40,055 nt of DNA from positions 1 through 40,055 of the forward strand of contig CABXRY010000007.1 of the NCBI GenBank assembly GCA_902514755.1, given 5' to 3'. The position numbers and the translations under genes were made by a program. The DNA comes from an uncultured Pelagibacteraceae bacterium. GTDB lineage: Bacteria; Pseudomonadota; Alphaproteobacteria; Pelagibacterales; Pelagibacteraceae. Shown here piece by piece: positions 7,520-16,424 of the stretch (its first letter is position 1; each line of letters begins with the position of its first letter). The notes below the pieces were generated by a model. That model ran no database searches. It had not been told where the DNA came from and saw only the letters and a program-made list of their open reading frames with translations.

Positions 7520-9025
7520 TTAAACTCTTTTTTTACCTTGAACAACCCTATCTAAAATTAAAGCTACAAATAAAATAGCTACACCAGCTAGAATACCTTG
7601 GCCAACATTTGCGTATTGTAGAGCTTCAAGAACATCTTGACCCAATCCTTTTGCCCCAATTAAAGATGCAACAACAACCATTGCTAAACTTAACATTACT
7701 GTTTGATTAACTCCTGCTAATATGGATGGAGTTGCAAGTGGTAAATCAACTTTTCTAAGCAAATACCATTTACTTGCTCCATATGCTATAGCTGCTTCTC
7801 TTATTGTTTCTGGAACTCCTCTTAATCCAAGCACTGTCAATCTAACAACAGGTGTTCCTCCAAAAATCATAGTAATTATTACAGCAGCAACTTTTCCAGT
7901 CCCAAAAAAAGCAATGACAGGTATCATAAAAACAAATGCTGGCATTGTTTGCATAAAATCCATAATGGGTCTTATCATTGAATAAAATCTTTGACGTCTT
8001 GCACAAAAAATTCCAAGTGGAATACCTATTGCAATACTTAAAATTGCAGCTGTTCCAAGTAAAGCTAGAGTAGTCATTGCTTTAACCCAAAAACCTAAAA
8101 ATCCCATGTAACATAAAAATCCAGCTGAATATATTGCAGCTCTAGGACCAGCAGATAATCCTGTTAATGTTACTATTGCTGTAATAATTACTATCCATGG
8201 TGTTTTAACAAACAATAATTCTAAAAAGTCTAAAACTGACCTAATACCAATTGTAATAGCTGTAAATAACGCATCTCCTTTTAAAACAGCATAATTAAAT
8301 ATTTTTTCAACCCATGCTATGGATGTTAATCTAATATCTGGATGTGTTGGAAATTCATTCATAATTACAATCAAACCAGGGAAACTATAATGAACTACTG
8401 AAAAAAACATTACTACAGATGTAAAAACAGTACTTAAAATATAATTCTTAGTCTGCATACCAGGACTAATTGTTTTATCTGATAGCCACTCAGAATATCT
8501 CTTTTCTAATTTAGAATTTGCAAGAATTCCCTGAACTACTTTAATTGAGATTAATAAAATAATTCCAAAGGTAGTGATCCAAATAGCCGAAGCCTCAATT
8601 CTACTTACTTCATCAATATATCCTTGCATAGCATCTTCAAGAGATTTAATATTTCTCTTATAAACATCAACTTTATCAGGATTATTTGTAATAGCTGCCT
8701 CCAGTTGTTTATTTCTAAAAGCAATGGTCGATTGAACTTGTTCAATTTTTTGTACTGCTTCTGCAGTAATATTTCCAAACATACCTCTAATAATTTGTAC
8801 TACTGAAAAAGTCTCAATAATTAAAAAAGTTAATGCCCAATTCCAAATATTTCTCATTCCAAACCAAATAGGTCCTAGAATTGCAGCATAAAAATTAAAT
8901 GAAAAAGAAAATGTAGGTTTGCTTCCAATTTGCTGAAATTGCTTAATATAATAATTAGAATTTGTCTTAACGAAATCTGTTATTAATTCTGATCTTGATG
9001 GATTATTATTTTGTTTATTCTCCAT
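7520..9025 (-). CDS. proW: glycine betaine/proline-type ABC transporter permease
   Basis: A 501-residue inner-membrane permease. The start is the ATG at 9025, overlapping the end of proV by 11 bp; an in-frame TTG at 9037 is less likely. The C-terminal half is the BPD transporter domain, with the coupling EAA loop GVPETIREAAIAYGASKWYL and DLPLATPSILAGV. The N-terminal 220 residues are extra: a soluble stretch, then a hydrophobic segment FSFNFYAAILGPIWFGMRNI, a coiled-coil-like polar region (about 75-135) and further helices. Such long ProW proteins are familiar in marine alphaproteobacteria, including TMAO/betaine importers (TmoW-like). The importer may carry glycine betaine, choline, TMAO or DMSP; the sequence alone does not decide. 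Confidence 0.88.
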   Translation of the reverse strand: MENKQNNNPSRSELITDFVKTNSNYYIKQFQQIGSKPTFSFSFNFYAAILGPIWFGMRNIWNWALTFLIIETFSVVQIIRGMFGNITAEAVQKIEQVQSTIAFRNKQLEAAITNNPDKVDVYKRNIKSLEDAMQGYIDEVSRIEASAIWITTFGIILLISIKVVQGILANSKLEKRYSEWLSDKTISPGMQTKNYILSTVFTSVVMFFSVVHYSFPGLIVIMNEFPTHPDIRLTSIAWVEKIFNYAVLKGDALFTAITIGIRSVLDFLELLFVKTPWIVIITAIVTLTGLSAGPRAAIYSAGFLCYMGFLGFWVKAMTTLALLGTAAILSIAIGIPLGIFCARRQRFYSMIRPIMDFMQTMPAFVFMIPVIAFFGTGKVAAVIITMIFGGTPVVRLTVLGLRGVPETIREAAIAYGASKWYLLRKVDLPLATPSILAGVNQTVMLSLAMVVVASLIGAKGLGQDVLEALQYANVGQGILAGVAILFVALILDRVVQGKKRV

Positions 9026-10076
9026 CACCACCCTCAATTACTGCCTTTAAAAGTCTTGATTGTGAAATAACACCAATAGTATTGTTTTCACTATTATTAA
9101 CTAAAATTGGTTTATCTTTTGATGCTGAAGTTTCTATAAGTTTGCTTAATAAATCATGTTCATCAACAACTTCTAAATCGTTAGGTAATTTTCCATTTTT
9201 ATTTTCATAGCCCTCTAAAGATTGCATGATAGATTTTGCTTGAACAACTTTTAATCTTGATATGCCTTTAACAAAATCTGCCACATAATCATCAGCAGGA
9301 TTAACTACAATCTCTTCAGGCGTACCTATTTGAATTACTTTGCCATCTCTCATAATAGCAATTCTATGACCAACTCTGACAGCTTCATCCAGATCATGAG
9401 TGATAAAAACGGTTGTTTTCTGCATTTGTTTAGAAAGTTTAATAAATTCAGTTTGAAGTTGTCTTCTAATTAAAGGGTCTAATGCACTAAAAGGCTCATC
9501 CATTAAAAGGAAATCAGGATCAGCAGCTAGTGCTCTCGCAAGTCCAACTCTTTGCTGCATTCCTCCAGATAATTCGTGAGCAAATTTATTTCCCCAACCT
9601 TGTAATTCAACAATATCTAAAATTTTATTCGCAGCATCAAGTCTATCATTTTTACTTATTCCTCTTATCTCAAGTGGCATAGCTATATTATCCACTACAG
9701 ATCTATGAGGCATTAAAGCAAAGTTTTGAAAAACCATTCCTATTTTTTTGTTTCTCAATTCCTGTAAATTTTCCCTATCAAGTGTCATTACATCTTGACC
9801 CTTGATAAAAATTTTTCCTGAAGTTGGCTCTAGAAGTCTATTAATATGCCTTACTAATGTTGATTTACCACTACCTGAAAGACCCATTACACAAAATATC
9901 TCTCCTTGATTTACCTCAAAAGAAACGTCTGAAACTCCAATTACAGAATTATATTTTTCTAAAGCCTCATTTTTTGAAATTTGTTGGTTTTGGATTGCAT
10001 CCATAGCTTCTTTGGAGGTGTTACCAAACACTTTCCAAACATTTTCTATTTTAATAGCTGAACTCGATGAATCCAT
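9015..10076 (-). CDS. proV: glycine betaine/proline-type ABC transporter ATPase
   Basis: A 353-residue cytoplasmic ATPase. Visible motifs are Walker A GLSGSGKST (65-73), Q-loop FQNFALMPHR, signature LSGGMQQR (169-176), Walker B FLLMDEP (D193, E194) and the H-loop FITHD. After the ATPase core come about 100 residues with CBS-like character (ISRLKVVQAKSIMQSL onward, ending VISQSRLLKAVIEGGDGE), as in ProV and OpuAA, where CBS repeats sense ionic strength. The N-terminal insert AMDAIQNQQISKNEALEKYN is also typical of ProV. The coding region follows proX after a stem-loop and overlaps proW. Confidence 0.92.
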   Translation of the reverse strand: MDSSSSAIKIENVWKVFGNTSKEAMDAIQNQQISKNEALEKYNSVIGVSDVSFEVNQGEIFCVMGLSGSGKSTLVRHINRLLEPTSGKIFIKGQDVMTLDRENLQELRNKKIGMVFQNFALMPHRSVVDNIAMPLEIRGISKNDRLDAANKILDIVELQGWGNKFAHELSGGMQQRVGLARALAADPDFLLMDEPFSALDPLIRRQLQTEFIKLSKQMQKTTVFITHDLDEAVRVGHRIAIMRDGKVIQIGTPEEIVVNPADDYVADFVKGISRLKVVQAKSIMQSLEGYENKNGKLPNDLEVVDEHDLLSKLIETSASKDKPILVNNSENNTIGVISQSRLLKAVIEGGDGE

Positions 10077-10095
10077 TTTTTTTTATATAGGAAAA

Positions 10096-10126
10096 TATAC
10101 TCGGCAATAATTAATTGCCGAGTATA
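10096..10126 (-). terminator. 13-bp stem-loop between proX and proV (attenuator or mRNA stabiliser)
   Basis: TATACTCGGCAAT (10096-10108) and ATTGCCGAGTATA (10114-10126) form a perfect 13-bp stem with a five-base loop. On the transcribed minus strand it follows the proX stop by 16 bases and is followed by TTTTCC. The U-run is short, so partial termination or 3'-end protection of the proX message is more likely than a full stop. Either would give more binding protein than ATPase and permease. Confidence 0.75.
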
Positions 10127-10142
10127 AATGATTTAATTTAGA

Positions 10143-11105
10143 CTAAAGTCCTAACCAGCCATCAACAGTTGATTTGTTAGCTTCCATCCATGCTCTTGCA
10201 ACAGTAGCTGGATCTTTTTTCTCAACTGAAATTGCATATGCCATTGATGAAACATCATCTGCTGTTAACTGAAAATTCTTAAAGAATTCTACAATTGCTG
10301 GTGATTTACCCTCTAAAGATGTTCCCCATCCAATTTGAATTTTTTTAAGAGCATCTTTTGAAGCTACATAAGACTTGTTATACCAGTCAGCATCCTCTTT
10401 AGGTTGAACCATTTTGTATTTAGCTGGATCAAATTTTGGTTCTTCCAACATAACTACATCAGCCATTCCCCAAATTGCATGTGGCTTGTAACAATAAAAT
10501 GCATACCCTTCACCTTTTTTAATAGAGTCAAGTACTCTTGCATTCTTAACTGCTTCTGCTGCTCTGATTGGTTCAATGCCTGCATCATATAAACCATAGT
10601 CTCTTAATTTAACTTGGTTAACATTAGCTGAAGCCCAACCATCTGCACCAATCCAGAACTCACCTTTACCATTGCCATCACTATCCATAGCTTTAACAAC
10701 TTCAGGTCTTCCTAAATCTTCGATTGCAGTAATATTCATTTTTTTCGCAAATTGTTGTGAAACACAATAACCTTGATTTCCTTCATAAGGTTTGCTGCTT
10801 AATTTTAAAGTTCCTTTTGGAACTAAATCATTTGTATAAGCTTGTTGATTTGGTAACCAGATATCAGGATGAACTTCAATTTCACCTTTGCTTCTATCTA
10901 TTGCACCATAGATTGCAGTGTTGTTACCAGGAACAAGTTCTGCTTCCCCACCCATTTTATCTGTGACAACTGCTGCTAATAAGTTTGCAATAGCTGTAGC
11001 ACCTGTCCAACCTGGATCTCCAATTTTAACTTTCTCAGCAAAAGATGAGAAAGTAGCAAAAATTGAAATTAATGCAGCTACAAGTGTAGTTTTAATTATT
11101 TTCAT
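10143..11105 (-). CDS. proX: glycine betaine/TMAO-type substrate-binding protein
   Basis: A 320-residue periplasmic protein with a signal peptide (MKIIKTTLVAALISIFATFSSFA, cleavage after FA, residue 23). The mature protein starts EKVKIGDPGWTGATAIANL, the standard opening of OpuAC/ProX proteins. It has many tryptophans and tyrosines (VHPDIWLPNQQ, WIGADGWASANV, YCYKPHAIWGM) of the kind that form the aromatic cage for quaternary ammonium or dimethylsulfonium groups. The ATG has a good Shine-Dalgarno (AAAGGGGAAATA on the minus strand). It is the first gene of proX-proV-proW-lysE. The exact ligand (betaine, TMAO, DMSP, choline) is open. Confidence 0.9.
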   Translation of the reverse strand: MKIIKTTLVAALISIFATFSSFAEKVKIGDPGWTGATAIANLLAAVVTDKMGGEAELVPGNNTAIYGAIDRSKGEIEVHPDIWLPNQQAYTNDLVPKGTLKLSSKPYEGNQGYCVSQQFAKKMNITAIEDLGRPEVVKAMDSDGNGKGEFWIGADGWASANVNQVKLRDYGLYDAGIEPIRAAEAVKNARVLDSIKKGEGYAFYCYKPHAIWGMADVVMLEEPKFDPAKYKMVQPKEDADWYNKSYVASKDALKKIQIGWGTSLEGKSPAIVEFFKNFQLTADDVSSMAYAISVEKKDPATVARAWMEANKSTVDGWLGL

Positions 11106-11227
11106 TATTTCCCCTTTGTTTATTTAGATTTAATTAAACTAAATTAGTGAGGATGAGTCAAAGAAAATGAGTATTAATTTTCTATATTAACTAATGTTAT
11201 TAGTATTAATCTGATGGAATTTAATTT

Positions 11228-11896
11228 CTATTTTAAGCCAAAAGTTCTATCTTCTTTTTTATTAGAAGATTGTTTTTTTTTTAATAATTTTTCATTTAAT
11301 ATTCTCGCAAAACTATGGTTCACATCTCTATGTCCAGCCTCATCATCTCTTACTACTCTAACAACATCTTTTAATGTTGAGTGAAGTGGTAAATTCCAAT
11401 AATCGATTGCAATTTTAGGCGCAGGCTGATCATCTATTCTTCCAGATTCTAATTCTTTTAAATACTCTGTATAACTGAAAACTGCTTCTTCTTCAAAATA
11501 ACCTACTATTCTGTGCGCTGTTCTTTGTGATACTAAATAAATTATTGAATACATAATTATAAATAAAAATTGTGCTATTATAATTATAAATCTCTCTAAA
11601 GATGTTGGTTTAGCAACTTGAATAAATGTCATTAGATGCATTCTTTCATTCTCAGCTTCTTCTAAAAGAATTTTTATCCATCCTCTGTCATCTTCCATTT
11701 TTCTTAAAGATCTTAAGTGCGTAAACATACCAGCTACCATGCCAGGAACAGCTGCTACAGTTTCCAATACTACTGCTCTATGACCATACTTTTTTTTAAA
11801 AAAAGTGTCAGCTATATAGCGCAAAAATTTTGTAAAAGTTAAAGCTATATGATCACTTTTATTCTGAGGTTTATAGTGTTTTTCTAAATCGAACAT
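11228..11896 (-). CDS. aox: alternative oxidase (di-iron ubiquinol oxidase)
   Basis: A 222-residue membrane-bound AOX. All di-iron ligand motifs are present: VLET (E45), ENERMH (E84, H87), FEEEAV (E136 region), and [12 protein letters not shown] (E186, H189, with H194 following). Two hydrophobic stretches, [10 protein letters not shown] and [20 protein letters not shown], sit where AOX lies on the membrane. It oxidises ubiquinol and reduces oxygen to water without pumping protons. Bacterial AOX is rather rare but known in marine alphaproteobacteria. It stands alone between proX (122 bp downstream) and the hydrolase gene, on the same strand. Confidence 0.93.
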   Translation of the reverse strand: MFDLEKHYKPQNKSDHIALTFTKFLRYIADTFFKKKYGHRAVVLETVAAVPGMVAGMFTHLRSLRKMEDDRGWIKILLEEAENERMHLMTFIQVAKPTSLERFIIIIAQFLFIIMYSIIYLVSQRTAHRIVGYFEEEAVFSYTEYLKELESGRIDDQPAPKIAIDYWNLPLHSTLKDVVRVVRDDEAGHRDVNHSFARILNEKLLKKKQSSNKKEDRTFGLK

Positions 11897-12046
11897 ACTT
11901 TTATAATTGGATACTAATTTTAAATAATCTATGTGATATTATGACTTCAAATAAACTAAATTTTACGTAATTTATTAACTACAAAAATGAATATTTCTAA
12001 TCAAAAATATTATTTTAAATTTGAATTCTAAAAATAATAAGAAATT

Positions 12047-12820
12047 TTAGATACTTTTAATAAATTCAATTAAATTTTTTGCAACTTCTTTTGGAGCTTC
12101 AATGAGAAATGAATGTTTGTATTTGGGAAGAATGACTAATTTTGAATTCAAAATTTCATTTGCCATTCTTTTATTATGATCAGGGCTGCAACCTAAATCA
12201 TTTTCACCAGTCATTAATAAACATGGTTTAGATATATTCTTTAGCCAAGTAATCATTTCCGTATTTGCATAGATTTTAAAAACATTTAAAAAAACTTCAG
12301 AATCTGTATCAATTACTTGTTTTAATCTTATTTTGACTAAATCTGGATTTTCTTTGATAAACTCATCTGTAAACCAACGAGTAGTAAGTTTTTGTAATGT
12401 TTGTTCAACACTTGTTGTTTCCATTTCGCTAATTATTTTTAATACGTTGTTTTTATCAACATCAGATCGACCTGCTACAGTTGAAAGTAATCCAACTGAC
12501 AAAACTCTATTTGGAAATTTTATTGAGTATGCGGGAGCTATCATTCCTCCTAATGAATGACCGGCAAAATGGGCTTTATCAATTTTTGTTTTTTCTCTTA
12601 TCTTTTCTAGATCTAAAACTAAATCATCTAAAGTAAAATTTTTATTTGTAACTGGAGATTTTCCATGGCCTCTAAGATCATAAGTAACTACCGTAAAATG
12701 TTTTGACAATTCTGGTAGGAGAAAACGCCATGCATTCTTTGCTGCTCCTATCCCGTGAGACAAAAATAAAGCTGGTCCAGAACCTTGAATTGAATAATCA
12801 CAATCTATTGCTTCTGACAT
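12047..12820 (-). CDS. alpha/beta hydrolase (3-oxoadipate enol-lactonase-like)
   Basis: A 257-residue alpha/beta hydrolase with oxyanion SHGIGAAKNAW near residue 21, the strand-turn VVTYDLRGHGKS, nucleophile elbow GHSLGG (S89), a probable acid in MTGENDLGC, and catalytic His236 in PKYKHSFLIEAP. The fold and spacing are those of enol-lactonases, haloperoxidase-like esterases and MhpC-type hydrolases. It starts 6 bp after the LLM monooxygenase gene and is last in a minus-strand run of VOC, regulator, ALDH, monooxygenase and hydrolase. Hydrolysis of an ester or C-C bond in the product of the monooxygenase is a reasonable guess, not demonstrated. Confidence 0.8.
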   Translation of the reverse strand: MSEAIDCDYSIQGSGPALFLSHGIGAAKNAWRFLLPELSKHFTVVTYDLRGHGKSPVTNKNFTLDDLVLDLEKIREKTKIDKAHFAGHSLGGMIAPAYSIKFPNRVLSVGLLSTVAGRSDVDKNNVLKIISEMETTSVEQTLQKLTTRWFTDEFIKENPDLVKIRLKQVIDTDSEVFLNVFKIYANTEMITWLKNISKPCLLMTGENDLGCSPDHNKRMANEILNSKLVILPKYKHSFLIEAPKEVAKNLIEFIKSI

Positions 12821-12826
12821 TAAATT

Positions 12827-13861
12827 TTAGGCAACTTGATTTTTTGAATTTTTAAAATATGGAATTATCTCTTCGCTAATTTTATGCATTGACTCTATAG
12901 TTTCATTTTGTTCCTGTCCAAAACTTGAGCTTATTATAAATTCATCTACTCCAGCCTCTGCATAGATACTTAATTTATCAATCAATTCATTTATAGGACA
13001 AATAAGTAAATTATCCTTCATTTCTTCAAAACTTTGTTTTCTAGGTAATGGAATTATGTTTCCATTTTTAACTTTTCCTGGTCCTGTAAACATATTATCA
13101 AAACGTTTATAGTATTCATAAGCAAGCTTATTTTTTATCTCTGCATCTTTTTCGTCTTTTGCAACAAACATCATTCTTTGCATAGAAAGTTTTAGTAATT
13201 TTCCTTTTTCACCTAATTCTTCACATCCATCTCTAAATGCATTAACCCTTTCCATCAAAAGTTCTCTTGTTCCAGAAAGCACCGTTGATTGAACATGAAA
13301 CCCTCTCAATGCAGCATTTTTAATACTTTTAGGATCCATTGCGGCTATCATAATTGGGATAGGTTGTGTAATTGGTCTCGGCATAATTGTTAAAGATTCA
13401 AAATCATAATATTTGCCACTAAAAGAAACTTCTTCCTCACTAAGTAGCTTTTGAAGAACTTCTAAAGACTCGGTAAACTTTTCTTTTGATTGCTCAATGG
13501 GTGTACCTAATCTTTTCATTTCCCATGGAAATGCTCCTCTTGCAACACCAAGGATTAATCTTCCATCAGTTAAAATATCTGCTGTTGAAACTTCACCAGC
13601 ATATGTTCTCATATCATGCAGAGGTAAAACTGCTACACTAGTTGAAATTGAAATATTTTTTGTTAATGAAGCTATTTTTACTGCCATTTGTAATGGTGAT
13701 GGCATCATTAGTAAGTTGATTAAATGATGCTCTGGTATAGATACTTTTTTATAACCAAGTTTTTCTGCCAAAATAGATTGTTCGATCATATTTTGGAAAT
13801 GCACTTTTGAACCAACATTTGGATTTGGCATATAACTTGTTAAAAAATGGTTAAAGTCCAT
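12827..13861 (-). CDS. LLM-class flavin-dependent monooxygenase (bacterial luciferase-like)
   Basis: A 344-residue luciferase-family TIM barrel. Recognisable parts are the start MDFNHFLTSYMPNP, EKLGYKKVSIPEHHL (the SxxEHH element at residues about 38-46), ISTSVAVLPLHDMRTYAGEVSTADILTDGRLILGVARG, RPITQPIPIMIAA and the C-terminal AGVDEFIISSSFGQ. These enzymes use reduced flavin (FMNH2 or F420H2) and oxygen to oxidise diverse compounds, including sulfonates, aldehydes, nitriloacetate and alkanes. No flavin reductase gene is adjacent. The gene lies 15 bp after the ALDH gene and 6 bp before the hydrolase, so the three are very likely co-transcribed. Confidence 0.85.
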   Translation of the reverse strand: MDFNHFLTSYMPNPNVGSKVHFQNMIEQSILAEKLGYKKVSIPEHHLINLLMMPSPLQMAVKIASLTKNISISTSVAVLPLHDMRTYAGEVSTADILTDGRLILGVARGAFPWEMKRLGTPIEQSKEKFTESLEVLQKLLSEEEVSFSGKYYDFESLTIMPRPITQPIPIMIAAMDPKSIKNAALRGFHVQSTVLSGTRELLMERVNAFRDGCEELGEKGKLLKLSMQRMMFVAKDEKDAEIKNKLAYEYYKRFDNMFTGPGKVKNGNIIPLPRKQSFEEMKDNLLICPINELIDKLSIYAEAGVDEFIISSSFGQEQNETIESMHKISEEIIPYFKNSKNQVA

Positions 13862-13876
13862 TAAGAAATTATATAC

Positions 13877-15358
13877 TTATGAGTGGCTAATCCAAATAGT
13901 TTTTGTTTGAAGAAAAGAATTAAGTGCTTCAGTTCCTTGATCTCTAGATAATGATCCAGATTGTTTATAGCCTCCAAATGGTGTTTTAATATCTCCTTCA
14001 GAGAAAGTGTTAACTGATACTGTTCCACAGGGGAGACTTTTTGCAAGATGGAAAGCTCTATCAATATCTTGGGTAAATACGCTAGCATGTAATCCATATT
14101 TTGAATTACTTGCAACTTTTAAAGCTTCTTCATCATTTTTAACTGTTAGAATACCAAGTACAGGACCAAAAATTTCCTCTTGCGCAATAGTCATATTTTC
14201 TTTTAACCCATCAAATAAAGTTGGTTTTGCATAAAATCCTTTTTGCCTATTATCTGAAACTCCACCAAATAAAAGTTTTGCACCTTCATCAATTCCTTTT
14301 TGAATATATCCATCAACAGTTTTTAAATGTCCTTTTGAAATCATAGAGCCCATGTTTGAATTTAAACTTAATGGATCACCTACTTTTAATTTTTTTACTT
14401 TTTTTGAAACTTTATCTAAAAATTCATCTTTAACTTTTTTATGAACAATCTGTCTCATATTTGCAGAACAGTTTTGACCACCATTCCAAAAAGCTGAATT
14501 AATTGCGTTGTCAATTAAATCATCATTAATTTTAGCATCCTCTAAAACTATAAATGGACTTTTTCCTCCCATCTCAAGTGCAACTGGCTTTAAATTACTT
14601 TCACTTGAATATTTAAGAAAATAACCACCAACTTCAGTTGAGCCTGTAAAAGAAACTGCATCAACATCTTTATGTCGACCAAGAGCTTCACCAACATCCC
14701 CATAACCAGGCAATACATTTAAAACTCCATCTGGTATACCAGCTTCTTGTGCAATTTTAGCAACTCTTATAGCTGTAAGTGGAGTATCTTCAGCTGGCTT
14801 AATAATTACTGAACAACCTGCTGCTAAGGCTGGGGCCATTTTCCAAACTGCCATCATTAGAGGAAAATTCCAAGGAACAATTCCAGCTACAACTCCAATG
14901 GGTTCTTTTACTATTAAACTTGTTATTGATGGCTCTGATGGACCAACTTTTCCAAATACTTTATCAATTAATTCTCCATACCATTGAAAATGCATTGGCG
15001 CATCGTTTGCTACTTCATTGATACAGTCTGCTATTAATTTTCCTGTATCAACACATTCTAAAACAGAATTTTCATCTCCATGTTTTCTAAGCAACTCAGC
15101 AAATTTTAATAAAACTTCTTTTCTATGTTCGGGTGAACTTCTTGACCAAACACCACTATTAAAAGCTTTTCTTGAAACTTTTACTGCTAAATTAACATCT
15201 TTATGATTACATTTTGCAACAGCACAAAGTTTTTCTCCTGTAGCGGGATTTATAGTTTCAAATTTTTTTCTATCAATTGCATTTACATATTTTCCATTAA
15301 TAAATGCTCTTCCTTCAAATTTTAGTTTTTTTGCAATGGCTTTATAATTTACTGGCAT
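13877..15358 (-). CDS. NAD(P)-dependent aldehyde dehydrogenase (PuuC/BetB-like)
   Basis: A 493-residue ALDH of normal length. The N-terminal region carries FINGKYVNAIDRKKFETINPATGE. The cofactor loop GVVAGIVPWNFPLMMAVWKMAPALAAG has the usual PWNF, followed by FTGSTEVG. The general base is in LEMGGKSP (about E263) and the nucleophile is C297 in NGGQNCSANMR. The C-terminus has PFGGYKQSG. Its pattern is closest to gamma-glutamyl-aminobutyraldehyde and betaine aldehyde dehydrogenases. It oxidises an aldehyde to the acid in the cytoplasm and could act on the product of the neighbouring monooxygenase. No clear Shine-Dalgarno precedes its ATG. Confidence 0.9.
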   Translation of the reverse strand: MPVNYKAIAKKLKFEGRAFINGKYVNAIDRKKFETINPATGEKLCAVAKCNHKDVNLAVKVSRKAFNSGVWSRSSPEHRKEVLLKFAELLRKHGDENSVLECVDTGKLIADCINEVANDAPMHFQWYGELIDKVFGKVGPSEPSITSLIVKEPIGVVAGIVPWNFPLMMAVWKMAPALAAGCSVIIKPAEDTPLTAIRVAKIAQEAGIPDGVLNVLPGYGDVGEALGRHKDVDAVSFTGSTEVGGYFLKYSSESNLKPVALEMGGKSPFIVLEDAKINDDLIDNAINSAFWNGGQNCSANMRQIVHKKVKDEFLDKVSKKVKKLKVGDPLSLNSNMGSMISKGHLKTVDGYIQKGIDEGAKLLFGGVSDNRQKGFYAKPTLFDGLKENMTIAQEEIFGPVLGILTVKNDEEALKVASNSKYGLHASVFTQDIDRAFHLAKSLPCGTVSVNTFSEGDIKTPFGGYKQSGSLSRDQGTEALNSFLQTKTIWISHS

Positions 15359-15450
15359 GATTTTTGTATGATATTATTTATAATAAAAATTAGCAATATA
15401 TAATTATTTAATCAATATAAATAAATATGGCTTGAAAAGAGAAATGAAAG

Positions 15451-15927
15451 CTAATCTTTAAATTCTAAAAGTTGATTAAGAGTATTATGTTTTTTTAATG
15501 CTTTAAGAAATAGAGAGAGTTCATTTAATTCTTTAATTGCAAAAGGTTTTATTGCTTCTTCAACTTTATCTGTGGGAAGTAAACCATCTTTTCTTGAATA
15601 GTTAATAAGTTTTTTTTTTCTTAAAATTCCAATTTTTCTCCGTACCGTCTCTTTAGGTAATTGCATTATATTAGCTAATGCAAAAATAGTGAGTTTTTTT
15701 TCTGTATAAAGTTTATCAATTTTTTTTGATCTTGTTTGTTCCCACAAACTATCCCAATTACTTCCCTCTTTCGTATTATGTTTTATATAATGAGACCCAA
15801 TACAAGACATGATCATAAATGTTTCATAATCAATGCCAATCATTGATTGAGAGTCTATGAACTGTCTGTTACGAAAATGCATTAAATGAAACAAAGTTTC
15901 ACCATAAGCATCAATTTTTTTTTTCAT
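15451..15927 (-). CDS. single-unit winged-HTH regulator, paralogue of the tandem regulator
   Basis: A 158-residue protein with an aromatic helical first half (YGETLFHLMHFRNRQFIDSQ, then DYETFMIMSCIGSHYI) and an HTH near residues 80-105 (FALANIMQLPKETVRRKIGI) with a basic wing (RKKKLINYSRKDGLLPTD). Order and spacing match each half of the regulator at 1502-2470, whose first HTH reads LNIPKESVRRKVLELE. I infer that the two are paralogues and that this is the ancestral one-unit form. It follows the VOC gene by 15 bp and precedes the ALDH gene. It is the natural candidate to regulate this run. Target and ligand are unknown. Confidence 0.7.
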   Translation of the reverse strand: MKKKIDAYGETLFHLMHFRNRQFIDSQSMIGIDYETFMIMSCIGSHYIKHNTKEGSNWDSLWEQTRSKKIDKLYTEKKLTIFALANIMQLPKETVRRKIGILRKKKLINYSRKDGLLPTDKVEEAIKPFAIKELNELSLFLKALKKHNTLNQLLEFKD

Positions 15928-15942
15928 TAAAATAATGAAAAG

Positions 15943-16353
15943 CTAGTAAGGATTATTTGTTAAAGTTTTAATTTCTAAAACATTTTCATTTGGATCTTTT
16001 ACAAAAAATGTTTCTTGCTCATATTTTGTACCTTTAAATCTTAAATATAGCTCATCGTAATATTTAGTGCCATTATCTTTAAGTCTATTTTTTAAAGTAT
16101 CGAAATCTTTTCTTGATGAATGAACGCCAAAATGTGGAACTGAAACATTTCCCATATCAACGTCATGTCTTTCGTTATCAAGTTTATGTTCACTTGCGTG
16201 AAGAGTTAATTCATTTCCCCAAAAATCTACATCAGCCCATTCTTGAGCAGAATTATATAATCTACATCCTAAGGTTTCACTATAAAATTTTTTTGCCGTT
16301 TCCAAATCACCACATGGAATTGCTAAATGAAAACAGTTTGTGTTTTTGTACAT
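15943..16353 (-). CDS. VOC (glyoxalase/bleomycin-resistance) family protein
   Basis: A 136-residue protein with two beta-alpha-beta-beta-beta modules. It opens CFHLAIPCGDLETAKKFYSETLGC, includes VPHFGVHSSRKDFDTLKNRL, and ends FFVKDPNENVLEIKTL, the usual VOC metal-site tail ending in a Glu. Candidate metal ligands are H9 near the start, H125-region residues in the second module and the C-terminal Glu. Family members are glyoxalases, ring-cleaving dioxygenases, epimerases and resistance proteins. A strong Shine-Dalgarno (AAAGGAGAAATT on the minus strand) precedes the ATG. It heads the minus-strand run that includes a regulator, ALDH, monooxygenase and hydrolase, and diverges from cysE. Confidence 0.82.
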   Translation of the reverse strand: MYKNTNCFHLAIPCGDLETAKKFYSETLGCRLYNSAQEWADVDFWGNELTLHASEHKLDNERHDVDMGNVSVPHFGVHSSRKDFDTLKNRLKDNGTKYYDELYLRFKGTKYEQETFFVKDPNENVLEIKTLTNNPY

Positions 16354-16424
16354 AATTTCTCCTTTAATAAATAGATTTAATTACTATATAACCCATGAAT
16401 TAAATATCAAGATAGCAAATAAAT

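Noticed and set aside
11171..11211. AGTATTAAT direct repeat (11171-11179, 11203-11211) and ACTAAT/ATTAGT hairpin before proX
   Set aside because: Short and A+T-only, expected by chance in this composition; the 32-bp spacing equals that at 1449 but the sequences are unrelated.
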